Shown: positions 34,732 through 46,518 of the stretch, one piece after another
Numbering within the stretch: the first letter of the stretch is position 1
Layout: each line of letters starts with the position of its first letter
Source: Bog-473 sp963719485
GTDB taxonomy: Bacteria; Actinomycetota; Acidimicrobiia; Acidimicrobiales; RAAP-2
Length of the DNA: 64,000 nt
Direction of reading: 5' to 3'
Assembly (NCBI GenBank): GCA_963719485.1
Contig: OY970387.1
Location: forward strand, 1,054,001-1,118,000
Notes under the pieces: generated by a model
Database searches by the model: none
What the model saw: the letters and a program-made list of their open reading frames with translations, nothing else
Told to the model about the DNA's origin: nothing
Position numbers and translations under genes: made by a program

Positions 34732-37700
34732 TCCGGTGCGCCCTCGGGTGCACGTGTGAACAGCCGCTCGGGAATCGGGCTCACAAGCAAGTTAATCTCC
34801 GGTTGCACTTCGCGCATCGAGTTCGCTATCACGAACGGCGCTTCGATCGAGCCGCCAACTGACGCCTTGGCGTTCTCCGGGCTGATGATCAGCGGCAGGT
34901 ACTTGTCGCCGTCACCGGTGCGTTCGTATACCAGCGTCTTGCTCATCTCCGCGGCGCGCTTAGCACGCTCGCTCCACCGGTCGATCCGGTTGACCAGCAG
35001 ATCGCCGGCCCGCTTGGTCGCGTCATCGCTCTGCGCTGCGGCCGCGATCCGTGCCTTCAGCCGTTCAGCCAGCGTCTCGACAGCCGAGCGCTGGTCCTTG
35101 ATGCGCCACGCCTCCCGCTCAGGCGACAGCCCATCAGATTGAGTGGCCTGCACGACTCGTGCTGCGCTGACCAGCAGTCCGTCGATGCCCCGGGCGAGTG
35201 ACGTCGGTGAGAACGGCGTGACGGACAGTGCTTCTACCTGCGCGTAGAAGGTCTCGTGGTAATGGCGGAACTGTTCGAAGTGAGCGAGGTCCCGAGGGCG
35301 AGCCCAGTTTCCCAAGGCGACGACCAGCCCGGGTCGATCCGAAGCGTCTCGTCCGACACGAGAGGATGCCTGGATGTACTCGGCGGTGTTCTTCGGCTGG
35401 CCGACGACCAGCATCAGGCCGAGCCGTTGCACGTCGACGCCGACTTGCAGCATCGACGTTGCCAGCACCACGTCGAAGGGCATGTCTTTGCGGCTCGGCA
35501 TCTTCTTGCCCGCGTCGAGGTCCCCGAGCCGTTGGCGGAAGGCTTCGGTGGTGTCGTAGCTCGGGTCGAACTCCAACCCGAGGCGGTCCAAGGTCCGGCC
35601 GATCTCGGCCGACGCGATCCGCGAGGTCAGCTCACCAACGTTGAGTAGACCGAACGAGGTACCCAACCGGCGATGGGAACCCCGAATCCTTGCGAGGCCG
35701 CTTGACCCGACTCTGCACGTCGTCGGCCATGTATCGGGCCATGCCCGCCAGCTCGCGAGTCGCGTTGAAGTACCCCACCACCGTCATGTAGGGGTCGGCG
35801 GCGGACCCGGCCCGGTCGAGCAGCAACTGTCCCGCTGACAGCAGGACTTCCGCCACGCGGATCTCGGCGCTCGACAGGCGCACGCCCTGTGCGCTGATTC
35901 CGACGTACCGGCGCCCCGGGTTGTGCGTGATCGATCGGCACCTCTTGGGAGAAGATAGGTATCGGCCACATCCAGCACCTGCGGCGGGAAGATCTGTACC
36001 TGCCGTCCGTAGAGGCCCCGGACCTGCTCATGGGCGTTGCGAACGGTAGCAGTCGAGGCAACGATCAGCCGGCCGCACGGGCTTACCGTCGGGGGTTTCC
36101 CACGACGAGAGCGTCTCGACCGCTACTTCGAATAACCCGACCGCGGTGCCCAGCGCTCCGGTGATGAGGTGCAGCTCGTCCTGGATGATGAGGTCGGGTG
36201 GACGCAGCCGGCTGACAGACTGCACCGTGGCCGCGGGGTGCCCGTTCTTCGTGGCCGGGTGTGTCGTTGTGATGTCGCACTTGGCGTAGTCGGGATGAAC
36301 GTACCCGTGGCGCCCGCAGCGGCGACTGACATACCCGAACAGCGCTCGCGGCCTCACCTTCGCGCGCGAGTCGAGCGAACTTGTCGACGGTGGCGATCAC
36401 GAACGCTGGCGTCAGCCGGTAGATCTCCTCATCGACCGTGAGGACCGGAAGGCCTTCGTCAACGCCTCCGCCTTTGGCAAACGGGCACCGAGCGAGCTCG
36501 TCGCCGCAGTACACGAACACCCGCCGCACGGTCGGGTCGGATTTGACCTGCGCGGCGGTGATGGGTGTACCGCACCAAGGGCAGCGCTGGATCTGCAGGA
36601 CCGTCAAGCGGTGCGATCCGTACTCGTTGGCCTTGGTCAGCTGCTCGTCGGCTTCCTCGAACCGCTTTGGGCTCACGTCCGTACCGACCCACAACCCGAT
36701 GCGGAACGGTTCGACTCCCCAGGTCGCCTCGTCTTCTTTGCGAGCCACCTCCGCCGCGCACATCAGCGCGGTCGCACGCTGGAACTGCTGGGCGGTCAAT
36801 AGACGCAGCGTATAGCGCATCAAGACGGCCACCCCATCGTTGCCATCTAGCGGCCCAGCGGCGGACTGAACCATGCCCTGGCGCCGGCGGATCGCGAACG
36901 TGTACGCGGCCAGGCCCAGGTATGCCTCGGTCTTGCCGCCACCGGTTGGGAAGAACAACAGCTCCACGCGGGCTTGATGCTCTGCGCTGCGCTGGGGCGC
37001 TGCGGGATCGGTCAGAGCGCTCAGCTGCATAAGGATGAACGCCAACTGGAACGGATACCACGACGCTGCATCGGCGCCCTTTGCCGCTACCCCCAGCCTT
37101 GCCTGCTCGATCGTTACGGATGAGTCGGACGACCGAGCCGCGGCAACCTGCGAGGCGACACGCTGGTCGCGCATGACACGGTTCATGAACCGGAAGCACC
37201 TCATAGCGTCCTCGTTCGTCGCGACATAGTCCAAGCCGTCAACTAGACGTTGGTGAGCCTGTTTGGCTTCCCACAGGATCACCTCGGCAGGCTCCTGCAG
37301 GTGCACCGGTAGCGCCCGGGCCCTGGCCTCCTGCTCATCAAGCCACGCTCCGTACCCGGCCAGCAACGGGTCCAGCCCTGCTCGCAGCTCCTCGGATGTC
37401 ACCTTTGCGAGTGCGTCCATCGACAGCAGGGCGCCGGTCACCGAGCGCGCCCGAGTCTGTGGCGTTTCACCAATGGGAAGCCAGGTTGTTGACACCGCAG
37501 TTGCGCGCCGCGCTCCATCACGAACTACCCAATCCACCGAGCAGGTACGGCCGATCGCGAACTCCAATCGGTTTCGGTACTGGAGGTTGAGGCGACGGAC
37601 CTCGTCGTCGTGTTCGGGCCAGTCCTGTTCCAGAACGTCGCGCACGGGCAGAAATACCTCAGCTCCGCCCGCATGAACTCGCAGACTCGTCTGGAACATC

Positions 37701-38422
37701 CACATGCTGATCGGGATGGGCATCGGAGTCTCACGGTCATTACACAGTGCGATCTCTACCAACGCCCGGCCGAATCGCTTGTCGTCATAACAGTCGAGAC
37801 GCAAGCAGACCGAGTCGCGCAGCTGGACCGTAGCCGTCCGCCCTGCCACGAGGTCAGACAGCGCAATCGATCGTGCCTCCTCTACCGGCGTCCGTTGGTA
37901 GTGGCGCACCGCGCGTCCCGCCTTAGTTACCAGATCGGTCCCGATCGTCTCGTAGGTGCCCCACGATGCGGTCACCGTGAATGACTCCAAGTCCGCTGGC
38001 ACCTGGAACCGCAGGCCCATCGAGGCGGGGAGCATCAAGCCCTGCTTGGGCGCACGGTCCTCGGCATCATCGTCCTCCGTGTCGGCTTCGGACTCGTCCG
38101 CGGCATACGCCGGCACACCTCGTCCTTCAGCCAGTCCGTCATCGTCAGCACGGACCTCGACCAAGTCTCCCCGTTCGGAGGAATCGTCATCGGATGCTGC
38201 TGCGACCGAGCTGGCGTTGAGCTTGACGGGAGCGATATGGCCTGCGAGGTACTGAGAGCGAGGGCTAAACGGCAGCACCTCCTCTGGTCCATGGATCGGT
38301 CCGAGCAACTCCCGCTCAAGAATGTCCAGAAGGTTCTCACGCACTGCAATCGACGAGCCGTTCAACTCATGGTTCAGCTCATAGGTCGCCTGCCTCCCAG
38401 CATCCGTCCCGTCCGTCATCAC
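34701..38422 (-). pseudogene. drmA: DISARM helicase DrmA, about five frameshifts in its middle
   Basis: The first part reads cleanly from the ATG at 38422: Walker A LLFFPTGGGKTEAYL near residue 488, and on to VIATVDKFARLAREGE. The frame then breaks near 36347, 36085, 35965, 35935 and 35660. Reading across the frames restores a complete SF2 helicase: LIIQDELHLITGALGTAVGL (motif II as DELH), LIVASTATVRNA, FSQEVPIDH, RLSSAEIRVAEVLLSAGQLL, then an intact C-terminal part with ATSMLQVGVDVQRLGLMLVV and QASSRVGRD. No stop-causing substitutions are needed, only single-base indels, so sequence error is a serious possibility. Coupled by overlap to both neighbours. Confidence 0.85.
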
Positions 38423-39057
38423 GCCGATCCCTTCGTCGCCGTAGCTTTTTCGAGCTCCCGTGCGTCAGGCAGCGCTGCGTAGACGGCAACCTGCGCGGAA
38501 TCGCCGTAGCGTTCGACGTTCTCGGGAAGGAGGAGGACCAAAGCTGCGGCCTTGTACTCGAATCCGCCGTCAGGCTCCTGGAAGACGATGAGCTTTCGGA
38601 AGTCGAACTCGATCTCCCTCCGTTTCGTCGACGGGCGAAGTACCTTCATCTCAATCACGAGCAGATTCGTTGTCGTATCGCGACGGTGCACTATTAGATC
38701 TGGGTAGACAGGGTGCGCCTGCCCAGCGTTTGTCTCGTCACCGATGCCCTCAACTGCCATCCACTTGCGCAAGGATTCGATGCCCTCGGTCTGCGCAACG
38801 TTGCTGCCGAACAGGTTGTACTCACAATCGACATGCCAGCGTTCGCAATCCCGACGAACCTGATTGACACGGGCTTCCAAGTAGACGGCCAAGCGATGGC
38901 AGATCGCTCGCTCGGCTGCTCCTCGTTCAAGGAGCACCGCGTCCTGCTCGATCAACGACGCGAGTGCCTCGCTCAACTCGGGTAGGACACGCACGGCCTC
39001 CGTCCGCGTGAAGCAATGGTCGCGTGCGATCTCTTCGACATCTGCCAGCCGGACCAC
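38419..39057 (-). CDS. PD-(D/E)XK nuclease-like protein embedded in the DISARM operon
   Basis: 212 residues from a GTG that directly follows the drmMI stop; its own stop overlaps drmA (ATGA). A helical N-terminus (LPELSEALASLIEQD) is followed by HPVYPDLIVHRRDTTTNLLV and IEMKVLRP: an Asp, then E-x-K one strand later, the PD-(D/E)XK arrangement. The C-terminus is helical. The classical class 1 set is drmD-drmMI-drmA-drmB-drmC, so this is an extra member at a fixed, coupled place. It may supply nuclease activity that the other five lack, but that is inference. Confidence 0.7.
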   Translation of the reverse strand: MVRLADVEEIARDHCFTRTEAVRVLPELSEALASLIEQDAVLLERGAAERAICHRLAVYLEARVNQVRRDCERWHVDCEYNLFGSNVAQTEGIESLRKWMAVEGIGDETNAGQAHPVYPDLIVHRRDTTTNLLVIEMKVLRPSTKRREIEFDFRKLIVFQEPDGGFEYKAAALVLLLPENVERYGDSAQVAVYAALPDARELEKATATKGSA

Positions 39058-42000
39058 CTATGTATCCGATCCGCCGCCGAACAGCGACGGACTAACAGCG
39101 CCTTTGGCCTTGGACTTGCGAACCTTTGCCTCAGGTTTCGTCTGAGCTTGTTCCGTGGCCCCTCGATGATGATTCTCCTCCAGAAGCCGGTCGAGGATCT
39201 CGACCCGGGCAGCCGGATTAACAGTCCACCGCTCCATTTGCCGGTAGGTGTGGAACCCATGATCCAGCGGAAGGTCGGACCATCCGTACGCGTCCATCAC
39301 CGCTTCGTCGAGCTCCACGTGAATCGCGCGTAGCCGAGCGACGTCAGAATCGAACGTATCGGCGGTAGCTGGATCGTTGACAAGGTTGTAAAGCTTCGTG
39401 AGCCCAAGATCAGACCGCAGCATGAGCTCGCGCCGCACTTCATCGAGCGTTCGACCAATCCGCTCCAGCCAGTCAGTCGGATCAGGCCGCGGAAACGTCT
39501 CAAAGACATCTCCCGTCGTGTAGCGGGGATCGTTTCGCATCGCCGATCCGTACTTCATAGCCCAAAGCTGATGCGGAGTCGACGAGAGGATGGCTTGCTG
39601 GGCAAACGATGAGGTCGCAAAGACTGCGAGCGCGTGACTGAAGACGTGGCCGCTGGGTACACGGACTGGCATCAGGCTCTTACTAACAAGTGCTATGGCC
39701 AAGACCTCGTCGAGGTCCGCGATGGCAATTCGCATGGCAACCGCATCACGCTCGAACCGCCACCAACGTTCGCCGAGTTTTGGCTTTGTAATTAGTCCAT
39801 CACGGTGAGGTCGCACGTTCTGATCGACCCAGGCCAAGGGGCGTCCGTAAATCGCTGCTTCGCTCAGCTCGCGCGGGTAAAAATCTACGACCCACATCGG
39901 TGCGCGAATGTCAGGGATTTGATTGATATCTTCACCTCCGAGTAACGGCCTAAGAACCTCGATGTTGCGACCGTCCTCAGTGATCATTGCCGCTGCCGTC
40001 TCTGGCGGGACCTCGAAGCCTTTGCCGTTGATGTTGCAGCCGTTGAAGGCCCGGTTCAGGTTCTCGGTGAGCCGGAAGGGCTGACCTTCCACGCGTCCGC
40101 CAGGTTCGAGTAGAGAGGTGATTCGTGGGACCATGACTCCGTCGCAGCTTCTGCGGACCGCAGCGCCGAGGGCTCCGTTCGCTCCCCACACCGACGCATA
40201 TTCGAGATTCGCGCTAGCACACGGCCACGGCCTCGACTGAACGGAACGGCAGATCGTGAATCCTCGTCGGAGCATCTGGTCGAGGCCAACCTCCCGCGTA
40301 TCGCCTTGCGCGACAGAGTTTGTAGCGACCAGGCCAAGTGTCCCACTATCACGTAACAATGACTGGGCTCTGAGGAAGAAGTAGGCCACGAGGTCGGCGC
40401 GGCCGCCCGACTCCTGATCGCTAACGATCTGGGATATCCAATTTCGAGTGTTTGAACCCATTGCCCCCGACATCTTCATGCCTCCTAGGAACGGTGGGTT
40501 CCCGATGATCGCATCAAAGCCTCCGCGCTCCACGAGTACATCAGGTGCCTCGAGTACCCAGTGCAGTGGCTGCCAGCGTTCGTAGTCAGTCTCTGCGGTG
40601 GGCGTGAGGCCGTGGTCAATCACGTTGTTGAGCCAGATATCTCCCGCTGCGTTGTCGCTTGGGCCGGGGTGTGCCTGCTTCACCGCTTCGCGAAGGTTCA
40701 CGTACGCCGCGTCGAGCCCCTTCCCAGGCTTTCCCCCAAGTGGTAGCCCCGTGGCAACGACGCCATCCGCGATCTGACGAAGCGAAGACGTCACGAGGCG
40801 AAGCTCGTTGAGCTGGCGATGCTTCGCTGAGCTGCTGCGGGCTGGGTCGTCCTCGTCGATCTCGGTCGCGAGGCGTTCGCGCAGATCGACGGCCTTGCGG
40901 ATGATGGCGTCGATGTCGACGTCAAAAATATCGAATCGTTGGCCTACAGGAACCCGCGTGGGATCGATGTGAAGTTTGCGGAGCTGGTCGAGACTGGTGA
41001 GGCCAAGAAGGGAGTTGCCGAGAAACACCTTGTCGTCGACGAACGAGAACGGCAGGTCGCGGTCCAGGGAGACGAGCCAGAGCGAGAGCTTGCACATCTC
41101 GACGGCCATGTCGTTGATGTCGGCGCCGTAGAGGCAGTTCGCGACGACCTGGCGGGTGGCACGGGTGTAGAGGTCCTTGCGCTGCGCGTTGCCCTGGTCC
41201 TCACTAATCCACGCCTCGACCACCCGGTCGGCGAGATAGCGCGCCGCCGCGACAAGGAACGCCCCGGAGCCGCAGGCGATGTCGGCGACCTTCAGGTTGA
41301 GCAGTTCGTCGGACGAATTGAGCGTCCACGACGCCTCGTCGGCGGTCTGGTGAGGACCGGGTGAGTAGCACAGCGGCTGGAGCGCGTGGAGAACGACCTC
41401 CTCGGCAAGCGACTTGGGGGTGTAGTGGGCACCGGAATTCTTGCGTGACGGGGTCTCTTTCACCATGAGTCCGCCGCCGAGCACGACGAACGGGTGGTTG
41501 CGCAGGTCGCGCCGAACCAAGCCGAGCCACGGTATGATGCGGTCGCGTAAATCGAGATCGTCACCGACAGCCTGGCTCAGTGCGCTGATCGCGGAGGGGC
41601 TGGGCTCGGTTTGGATGGCCTTGGCGATCGCGGCGCCCGAGGAGGGTCGGGCTGACGGCTGGTCCTCGGCGATCCAGTCGCGGACGGCGGTCGCGAACTG
41701 CTTCGGGTCGATGTTGGTTGCAGCGATGCTCTCGAGCGTGGCGAGGGGGATCTCGGGTTCGATTCCGGTCGTCCCGATCACGCCGAGGTAAGTCTGTTCG
41801 ACGGTCACGCAGGTATAGCCAAGCAGGCCCTCATAGATGTAGCCGATCTGCTCGACGTCGACGTCGCGGAAGGTGATCTGGCGTGCTTCACCCTTGACCG
41901 TCGCGATTTGCACGGACCGGAGCACGTGGAGCATCACGCGGTCAGACACCGATACCGCGAGGGAGCCGTGATCCGTGGTGGCAGTGAGGAAGGGGAACCG

Positions 42001-43161
42001 CGCCGGGTCGAACAGCGAGCCGCCATAGGCGGGCATGCGTAAGTTCTCGAATGACGCTCCGCTAAAAAGGGCATGGCTGGTCGCCAGCAACCGATACCAC
42101 GTCAGCGAGGTGGCGTCGAGCGCCTCCTCGCCTTCCTCGTTCTCACGAGCGGCGAGCCGGCTAAGTTCGCGGGAGATGCCGTAGCCCTGCTCGAACAGCT
42201 CCCCGGACGGTAGGAGCCCGCGCTCCTCGGCGAAAAGCAGGAACACAGTGCGCATCATCACGGTAAGCGCAGCCTCGTAGGTGTCATGTGTGCGAACCGG
42301 GAGGGGGTCAGGTTGACCGCGGCGCTTGGCGTCGGCGGCTGACTCGGAGAAAGACTGGATCAGGAGTTCGACGGCTCGTCGCACCTGCGCGCCGAGAGCT
42401 TCGGTGATCTCCTCGGCCGCGGCGACGGACTCCTCGAACAAGGCCGGGAGCCGTTCAGAGGAATCGCCACCGATGATGTGCTGACGCCCGATGAGGGTGA
42501 GGAACGCGTCGCGGGCGCGAGGTTCCTCGACCCAGGTGAGGGCATCGACGATGCCTGAGGCGGCCATGCGACCTTCACTTGCACAGACCAGGCCCCACCA
42601 CCGGCCGTCGGTGACGATGCCGATATCGACGTCGTTCTCCCGGAGGAGCGCTTCGAGCCGATCGACCGGAGTTGCTGCCCACAAGTCGTTTGGTGTCTGC
42701 CGCAGCGACTCAGTCGGATCGACGACGTGGACTAGCGCTCCGATTCCCTCGGCACCGATGAGCGCCGCCTGTGCTGCAACTGTCACGGCCCGGTTGGGGG
42801 ATTGGGCCTGCACACCAGGAACTGTGCCCCATTGCAGGGATTCTGCCCAGCCAACGACATCGCGCAGAACGATCTCTGCCCACTTGTCGCGGTATGAGCG
42901 GTAGGCGTCCAGCCCGCTGTTGCTGTCCGGATCGCGATCGAGCGCCTCCCACGCGGCCTCGAACTCCTTGCGGGCATCCACCAGGGCCTGAAAGTGGTCA
43001 GGGTGGGTCGAGCGGAAGTCAGGGATGCCGTTGGGCCAGACTCGCTTCAGTGGCGGGATGGCTAAGAACGGTCCCTCGATGTCAACCAGCTCCAGCCACT
43101 GCCGGTGCAAATCTGAAGCGTTCGGGGTGGGAACCGTGCGGCGACTAAGGGGGTGCGCCAT
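39058..43161 (-). CDS. drmMI: DISARM class 1 adenine-specific DNA methyltransferase DrmMI
   Basis: 1,367 residues, intact, the right size for DrmMI. The start chosen (MAHPLSRRTV at 43161) overlaps the drmD stop as TGATG; an ATG at 43173 would add four residues. The long N-terminal half is helical (FLLFAEERGLLPS). The methyltransferase core has motif I ADIACGSGAFLVAAARYL near residue 625 and the N6-adenine motif IIGNPPFLGG near 888. A target-recognition region follows, then a C-terminal TaqI-like/Eco57I-type ending. It marks host DNA so that DISARM spares it. Being intact while both helicases are broken, it could act as an orphan methylase. Confidence 0.93.
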   Translation of the reverse strand: MAHPLSRRTVPTPNASDLHRQWLELVDIEGPFLAIPPLKRVWPNGIPDFRSTHPDHFQALVDARKEFEAAWEALDRDPDSNSGLDAYRSYRDKWAEIVLRDVVGWAESLQWGTVPGVQAQSPNRAVTVAAQAALIGAEGIGALVHVVDPTESLRQTPNDLWAATPVDRLEALLRENDVDIGIVTDGRWWGLVCASEGRMAASGIVDALTWVEEPRARDAFLTLIGRQHIIGGDSSERLPALFEESVAAAEEITEALGAQVRRAVELLIQSFSESAADAKRRGQPDPLPVRTHDTYEAALTVMMRTVFLLFAEERGLLPSGELFEQGYGISRELSRLAARENEEGEEALDATSLTWYRLLATSHALFSGASFENLRMPAYGGSLFDPARFPFLTATTDHGSLAVSVSDRVMLHVLRSVQIATVKGEARQITFRDVDVEQIGYIYEGLLGYTCVTVEQTYLGVIGTTGIEPEIPLATLESIAATNIDPKQFATAVRDWIAEDQPSARPSSGAAIAKAIQTEPSPSAISALSQAVGDDLDLRDRIIPWLGLVRRDLRNHPFVVLGGGLMVKETPSRKNSGAHYTPKSLAEEVVLHALQPLCYSPGPHQTADEASWTLNSSDELLNLKVADIACGSGAFLVAAARYLADRVVEAWISEDQGNAQRKDLYTRATRQVVANCLYGADINDMAVEMCKLSLWLVSLDRDLPFSFVDDKVFLGNSLLGLTSLDQLRKLHIDPTRVPVGQRFDIFDVDIDAIIRKAVDLRERLATEIDEDDPARSSSAKHRQLNELRLVTSSLRQIADGVVATGLPLGGKPGKGLDAAYVNLREAVKQAHPGPSDNAAGDIWLNNVIDHGLTPTAETDYERWQPLHWVLEAPDVLVERGGFDAIIGNPPFLGGMKMSGAMGSNTRNWISQIVSDQESGGRADLVAYFFLRAQSLLRDSGTLGLVATNSVAQGDTREVGLDQMLRRGFTICRSVQSRPWPCASANLEYASVWGANGALGAAVRRSCDGVMVPRITSLLEPGGRVEGQPFRLTENLNRAFNGCNINGKGFEVPPETAAAMITEDGRNIEVLRPLLGGEDINQIPDIRAPMWVVDFYPRELSEAAIYGRPLAWVDQNVRPHRDGLITKPKLGERWWRFERDAVAMRIAIADLDEVLAIALVSKSLMPVRVPSGHVFSHALAVFATSSFAQQAILSSTPHQLWAMKYGSAMRNDPRYTTGDVFETFPRPDPTDWLERIGRTLDEVRRELMLRSDLGLTKLYNLVNDPATADTFDSDVARLRAIHVELDEAVMDAYGWSDLPLDHGFHTYRQMERWTVNPAARVEILDRLLEENHHRGATEQAQTKPEAKVRKSKAKGAVSPSLFGGGSDT

Positions 43162-46100
43162 CAATTCGTCCACCCTTCTGCGTCCTCGCGTGTAAGGGCG
43201 AAGACGATGGCCGCGGCGGTAGTGTGCGGCTTGACGTCGGCGTACCGCTCCGTGATGGCGGCGATTTCTCGCGCCTCCTCGTCGTCGAGCTCGTCGAGTC
43301 GGCGTTCCATCCCCTGGATGTCGCGGCGACGCTGTCGTTGTTGATCATCTGGAAACAACATGGCTGCTGCTTCCTCCTCGGCTTGTTGGAGAAGGTCCAG
43401 CGAGTCGCGGAGGTTCGTGCGGAATGCAGCGAAGATCTCATGTGCGCGCTTGGTGTCCGTCGCCTGACGCCCATCGAGCTGCTCCAGGACGAGTTCGTGG
43501 CGGCGAGTAGCTCGTGCCTGCATGGAGTCCTCGAGGCGGGCCCGCAGCGGTGCGTCCGGCACGTTCCACAGCCCACAGAGCTGACGGCGGACCGCCTCCT
43601 GAGCGAGGTCGAACTGTGTACCGTCGAGCGCATGGTCGAGCGCAGCCTCAGCCTTCTCCTCCGCCATCGCCCGTCGCCCATGCAGCCGCACACCGGCGAG
43701 GAAGACTTCCTCGTGCAGCCGAAGACCGCCACGACCTACCAGAACCATGCGAGTCACCGCCGCTACGAAAGACTCAGCGAGGTCATCCACCACGACGGCA
43801 GTGACGCGGCTCAGCGGTGAATCCGCGCTCCATAGCGACCGGCGCAAGCAGTCGCTGGGCCTGCTGCAGGATCGGGTGGCCGAGGTGCACGTACACCACT
43901 TCGTTTCGATGTTCGGCCGCATCGGGATCGAACGTGATCGGGCGGAGGACACCGGGTTTCAGCCTCGTGTCCAAACCCTTGAGGGCGCCTTGCCAGCCGG
44001 TGGTCAGCGGGGGCATGTCGAATACCTCGGCACCGGTGTCCTCTGCGAAATCGTAGTTGCGGACGAGTGGCTGCTGGTGGTTGATTCGCAACGCGGTGTC
44101 GACCACGCGGCGCAGGTTCGCCGGCTCGAGATGCATCTCGGCTCGTGAGGCACCAAAGCCTTGCTCCAGCTGAGTCAATCGAGCGTTGAGCTCGATGCCG
44201 CCGGCCAGCGCAGCATTGATGACTTCGTTCGCGGCGATTCCAGCGGCCTTTGTTTCGTGTCGGAGCGCGCTTGGTGAAGTGCTTTTGGATCTCGTCGCCG
44301 ATCACTTGATTCGCCGAACCGAGGTCGGCCTCGACGTGTGCCACCTTCTTCGCGATGCGAGCCATGAAGCCGTAGTCGTCAGCGAAGATCGACGCGTCTG
44401 CAACCGGGATGAAGTGGAACACCTCGGGTTCGTGGGTCTGGCCGTAGCGGTCGATCCGGCCGATCCGCTGTTCGAGCCGAGACGGGTTGAACGGGATATC
44501 GAAGTTGACCAGTCGATGGCAGTGAGTCTGCAGATCGATCCCCTCGCCGGCCGCATCGGTGGCCAGCAGCACTCTGACTGGTTCGATGGTGGGGTCCTCG
44601 GTGAACTGAGAACGGATGTACTCCCGGTCCTCGGTCGGCGTCGAGCCCTGGATCACCGCGAGCACCTCGCCGTACCCTTGCTGCGTCAGCACGCGTTGCA
44701 GCCACTCGACAGTGTGCGCGTACTCGGTGAATACCGCCACCCGTTCGTTCATCCAGTACGTCCCGTCGGGGCGGCACACCCCATCGAGGAGGGTGAGTAG
44801 GGCGTCGAGGCGAGAATCCATGCGACTCTCGTAGCTCAGCCCCCACTCCATCAGGGTCTCGAGCTGACCCGGCTCGGCCGCGCTAAGCGGATCCGAACCC
44901 TTCGACTCCCGCAGTCGTTCAGACTCGTCTTGCTCCCAAAGGCCCTCTTCCTCGTCGGACTGGCCCTCGCCCAAGATGTCGTCGTAGTCATCGTCGGAAA
45001 GACCGCGTCCTGCCCGGGAAGTCAGGTAGTGGTTGAGTGTCTGCCCGAAGGCAAACGGGCTCGAGAGAAACCGCTTCTTCAGCAACATCGTCACAATGTC
45101 GCCCCCCGGCTTGGTGCCGTTGAGCTTGGAGCTTTTCGTCACGATCTGGTCGAGCAACTCGAACATCTCCAGCTTCGTCGTCGTTTGGGGTGAAAGGCAG
45201 AGCGTTGACCACCCGGTTCTTGAACCCCTTGCCGGTAAGGTCGCGCTTGAGCCGGCGGACCGTAACGTCCTTGAGCGCGCTCGCGTCGAGCAGCGCTCCG
45301 CGCGAGAAACGGCGGGAGTCGATCATCTCCAAGCAGCGCGGTGAACGATTCGGGATGTCCATTGTGAGGCGTCGCCGACAAGAACAGGCGGTGCTCGCAT
45401 TTGTCCGCGAGCTGACGCACGGCGACGGTGCGCTGGGTGTCCACCGCATAGCCCCGGCCGCCGGAGATGGCCGGGGGGCTTGACGGGGCGACGTGGTGAG
45501 CCTCGTCCACGACCAGGATGTCGAACGCGAACCGCTTCCCCGACTTGGGACTGCTCGCCTGTGCGTACACATCGCGCAAGAGACGCTGGGCTCGGACCTG
45601 GGGCACCCACGCCATGGAAACGATCACCCGAGGAAACATGCAGGAACGGGTTGGCGTGCAGGCCGTGGGTCCGGCGCACCTGCGCCATCAGCTCGCTGTT
45701 CACGATGGTGAAGTCCAGGCCGAACTTGTCGCGCATCTCGTCCTGCCACTTCAGCGACAGGCTCGGCGGGCACACCACGACCGCGGTTCGGGCGCGGTGG
45801 CGCAGCAGCAGCTCCTGGATGACCAGCCCAGCCTCGATCGTCTTGCCGAGGCCCACGTCGTCGGCCAACAGCAGGTTTGTGCGCGGCGATTCGAGGGCCC
45901 GCCGTAAGGGTTCAAGCTGGTAAGCCTCAACGTTGACGCCCGACCAGAACGGAGCCTGGTAACGATTCGGGTCGGCCGAGGTGACCGCACCCCACCGCAT
46001 CGCGTCTGATGAACCCTGCCAAGGTCTCGGGATCGTCGAACGCTTCCGGGTTGACGCGATCGGGGAGACCTTGGGCCGGGGTGACCGTGTGGCCGACCTC

Positions 46101-46322
46101 CAGCTCCCACACGACGCTCAGCGTCTCACCGAGGCGATCCTCGTCCAGGGACTGCAGGTCGACGACGTGGGAGAGCTGAGCCGTGGCTTCGTCAGCAGGG
46201 CTGCGGGGGAGACCCTGGGCTTGCACATTCGCCACCGCCCAGGTTGAGCCACGAACTTCGACAACCTGCCCCGTTTCCGGTAACGGAGGCGCCGTGGGTA
46301 ATGGTGTAGTAGTCATTAGCAC
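43161..46322 (-). pseudogene. drmD: DISARM class 1 SNF2-like helicase DrmD, about six frameshifts
   Basis: Spliced across frames, this is a complete DrmD: an N-terminal part from 46322 (ETGQVVEVRGSTWAVANVQA), Walker A LLLADDVGLGKTIEAGLVI, then ILVVDEAHHVAPSSP, LFLSATPHNGH, the C-terminal helicase half with VRVLLATDAAGEGIDLQTHC and SRLEQRIGRIDRYGQTHEP, and a helical tail ending at 43161. Frame breaks fall near 46000, 45640, 45330, 45180, 44260 and 43830. Between them the protein is well conserved, as in drmA. DrmD defines class 1 DISARM. Whether the breaks are biological cannot be told from one sequence. First gene of the operon. Confidence 0.85.
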
Positions 46323-46518
46323 CCGTCGCTCGACGGATCCGCTGAGCCGGCCTCGCCGCTCCTCAGCAAAGCGTCGATTTCGCTCACCTGACGGTCTTGT
46401 CGTCCGAAGAGTCGACGGGTCGGTGCGCGTTCACGATCGACGGCAGCACGCCCTGCGAGGGAAGCTCTCGCATTGTGGTGCGTCAACACAAGCCTTAAAC
46501 CGATTCATGGCCGTGGTT

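Noticed and set aside
34701..38422. Programmed frameshifting in drmA
   Set aside because: Five breaks within one gene, without slippery sequences in common, do not fit recoding.
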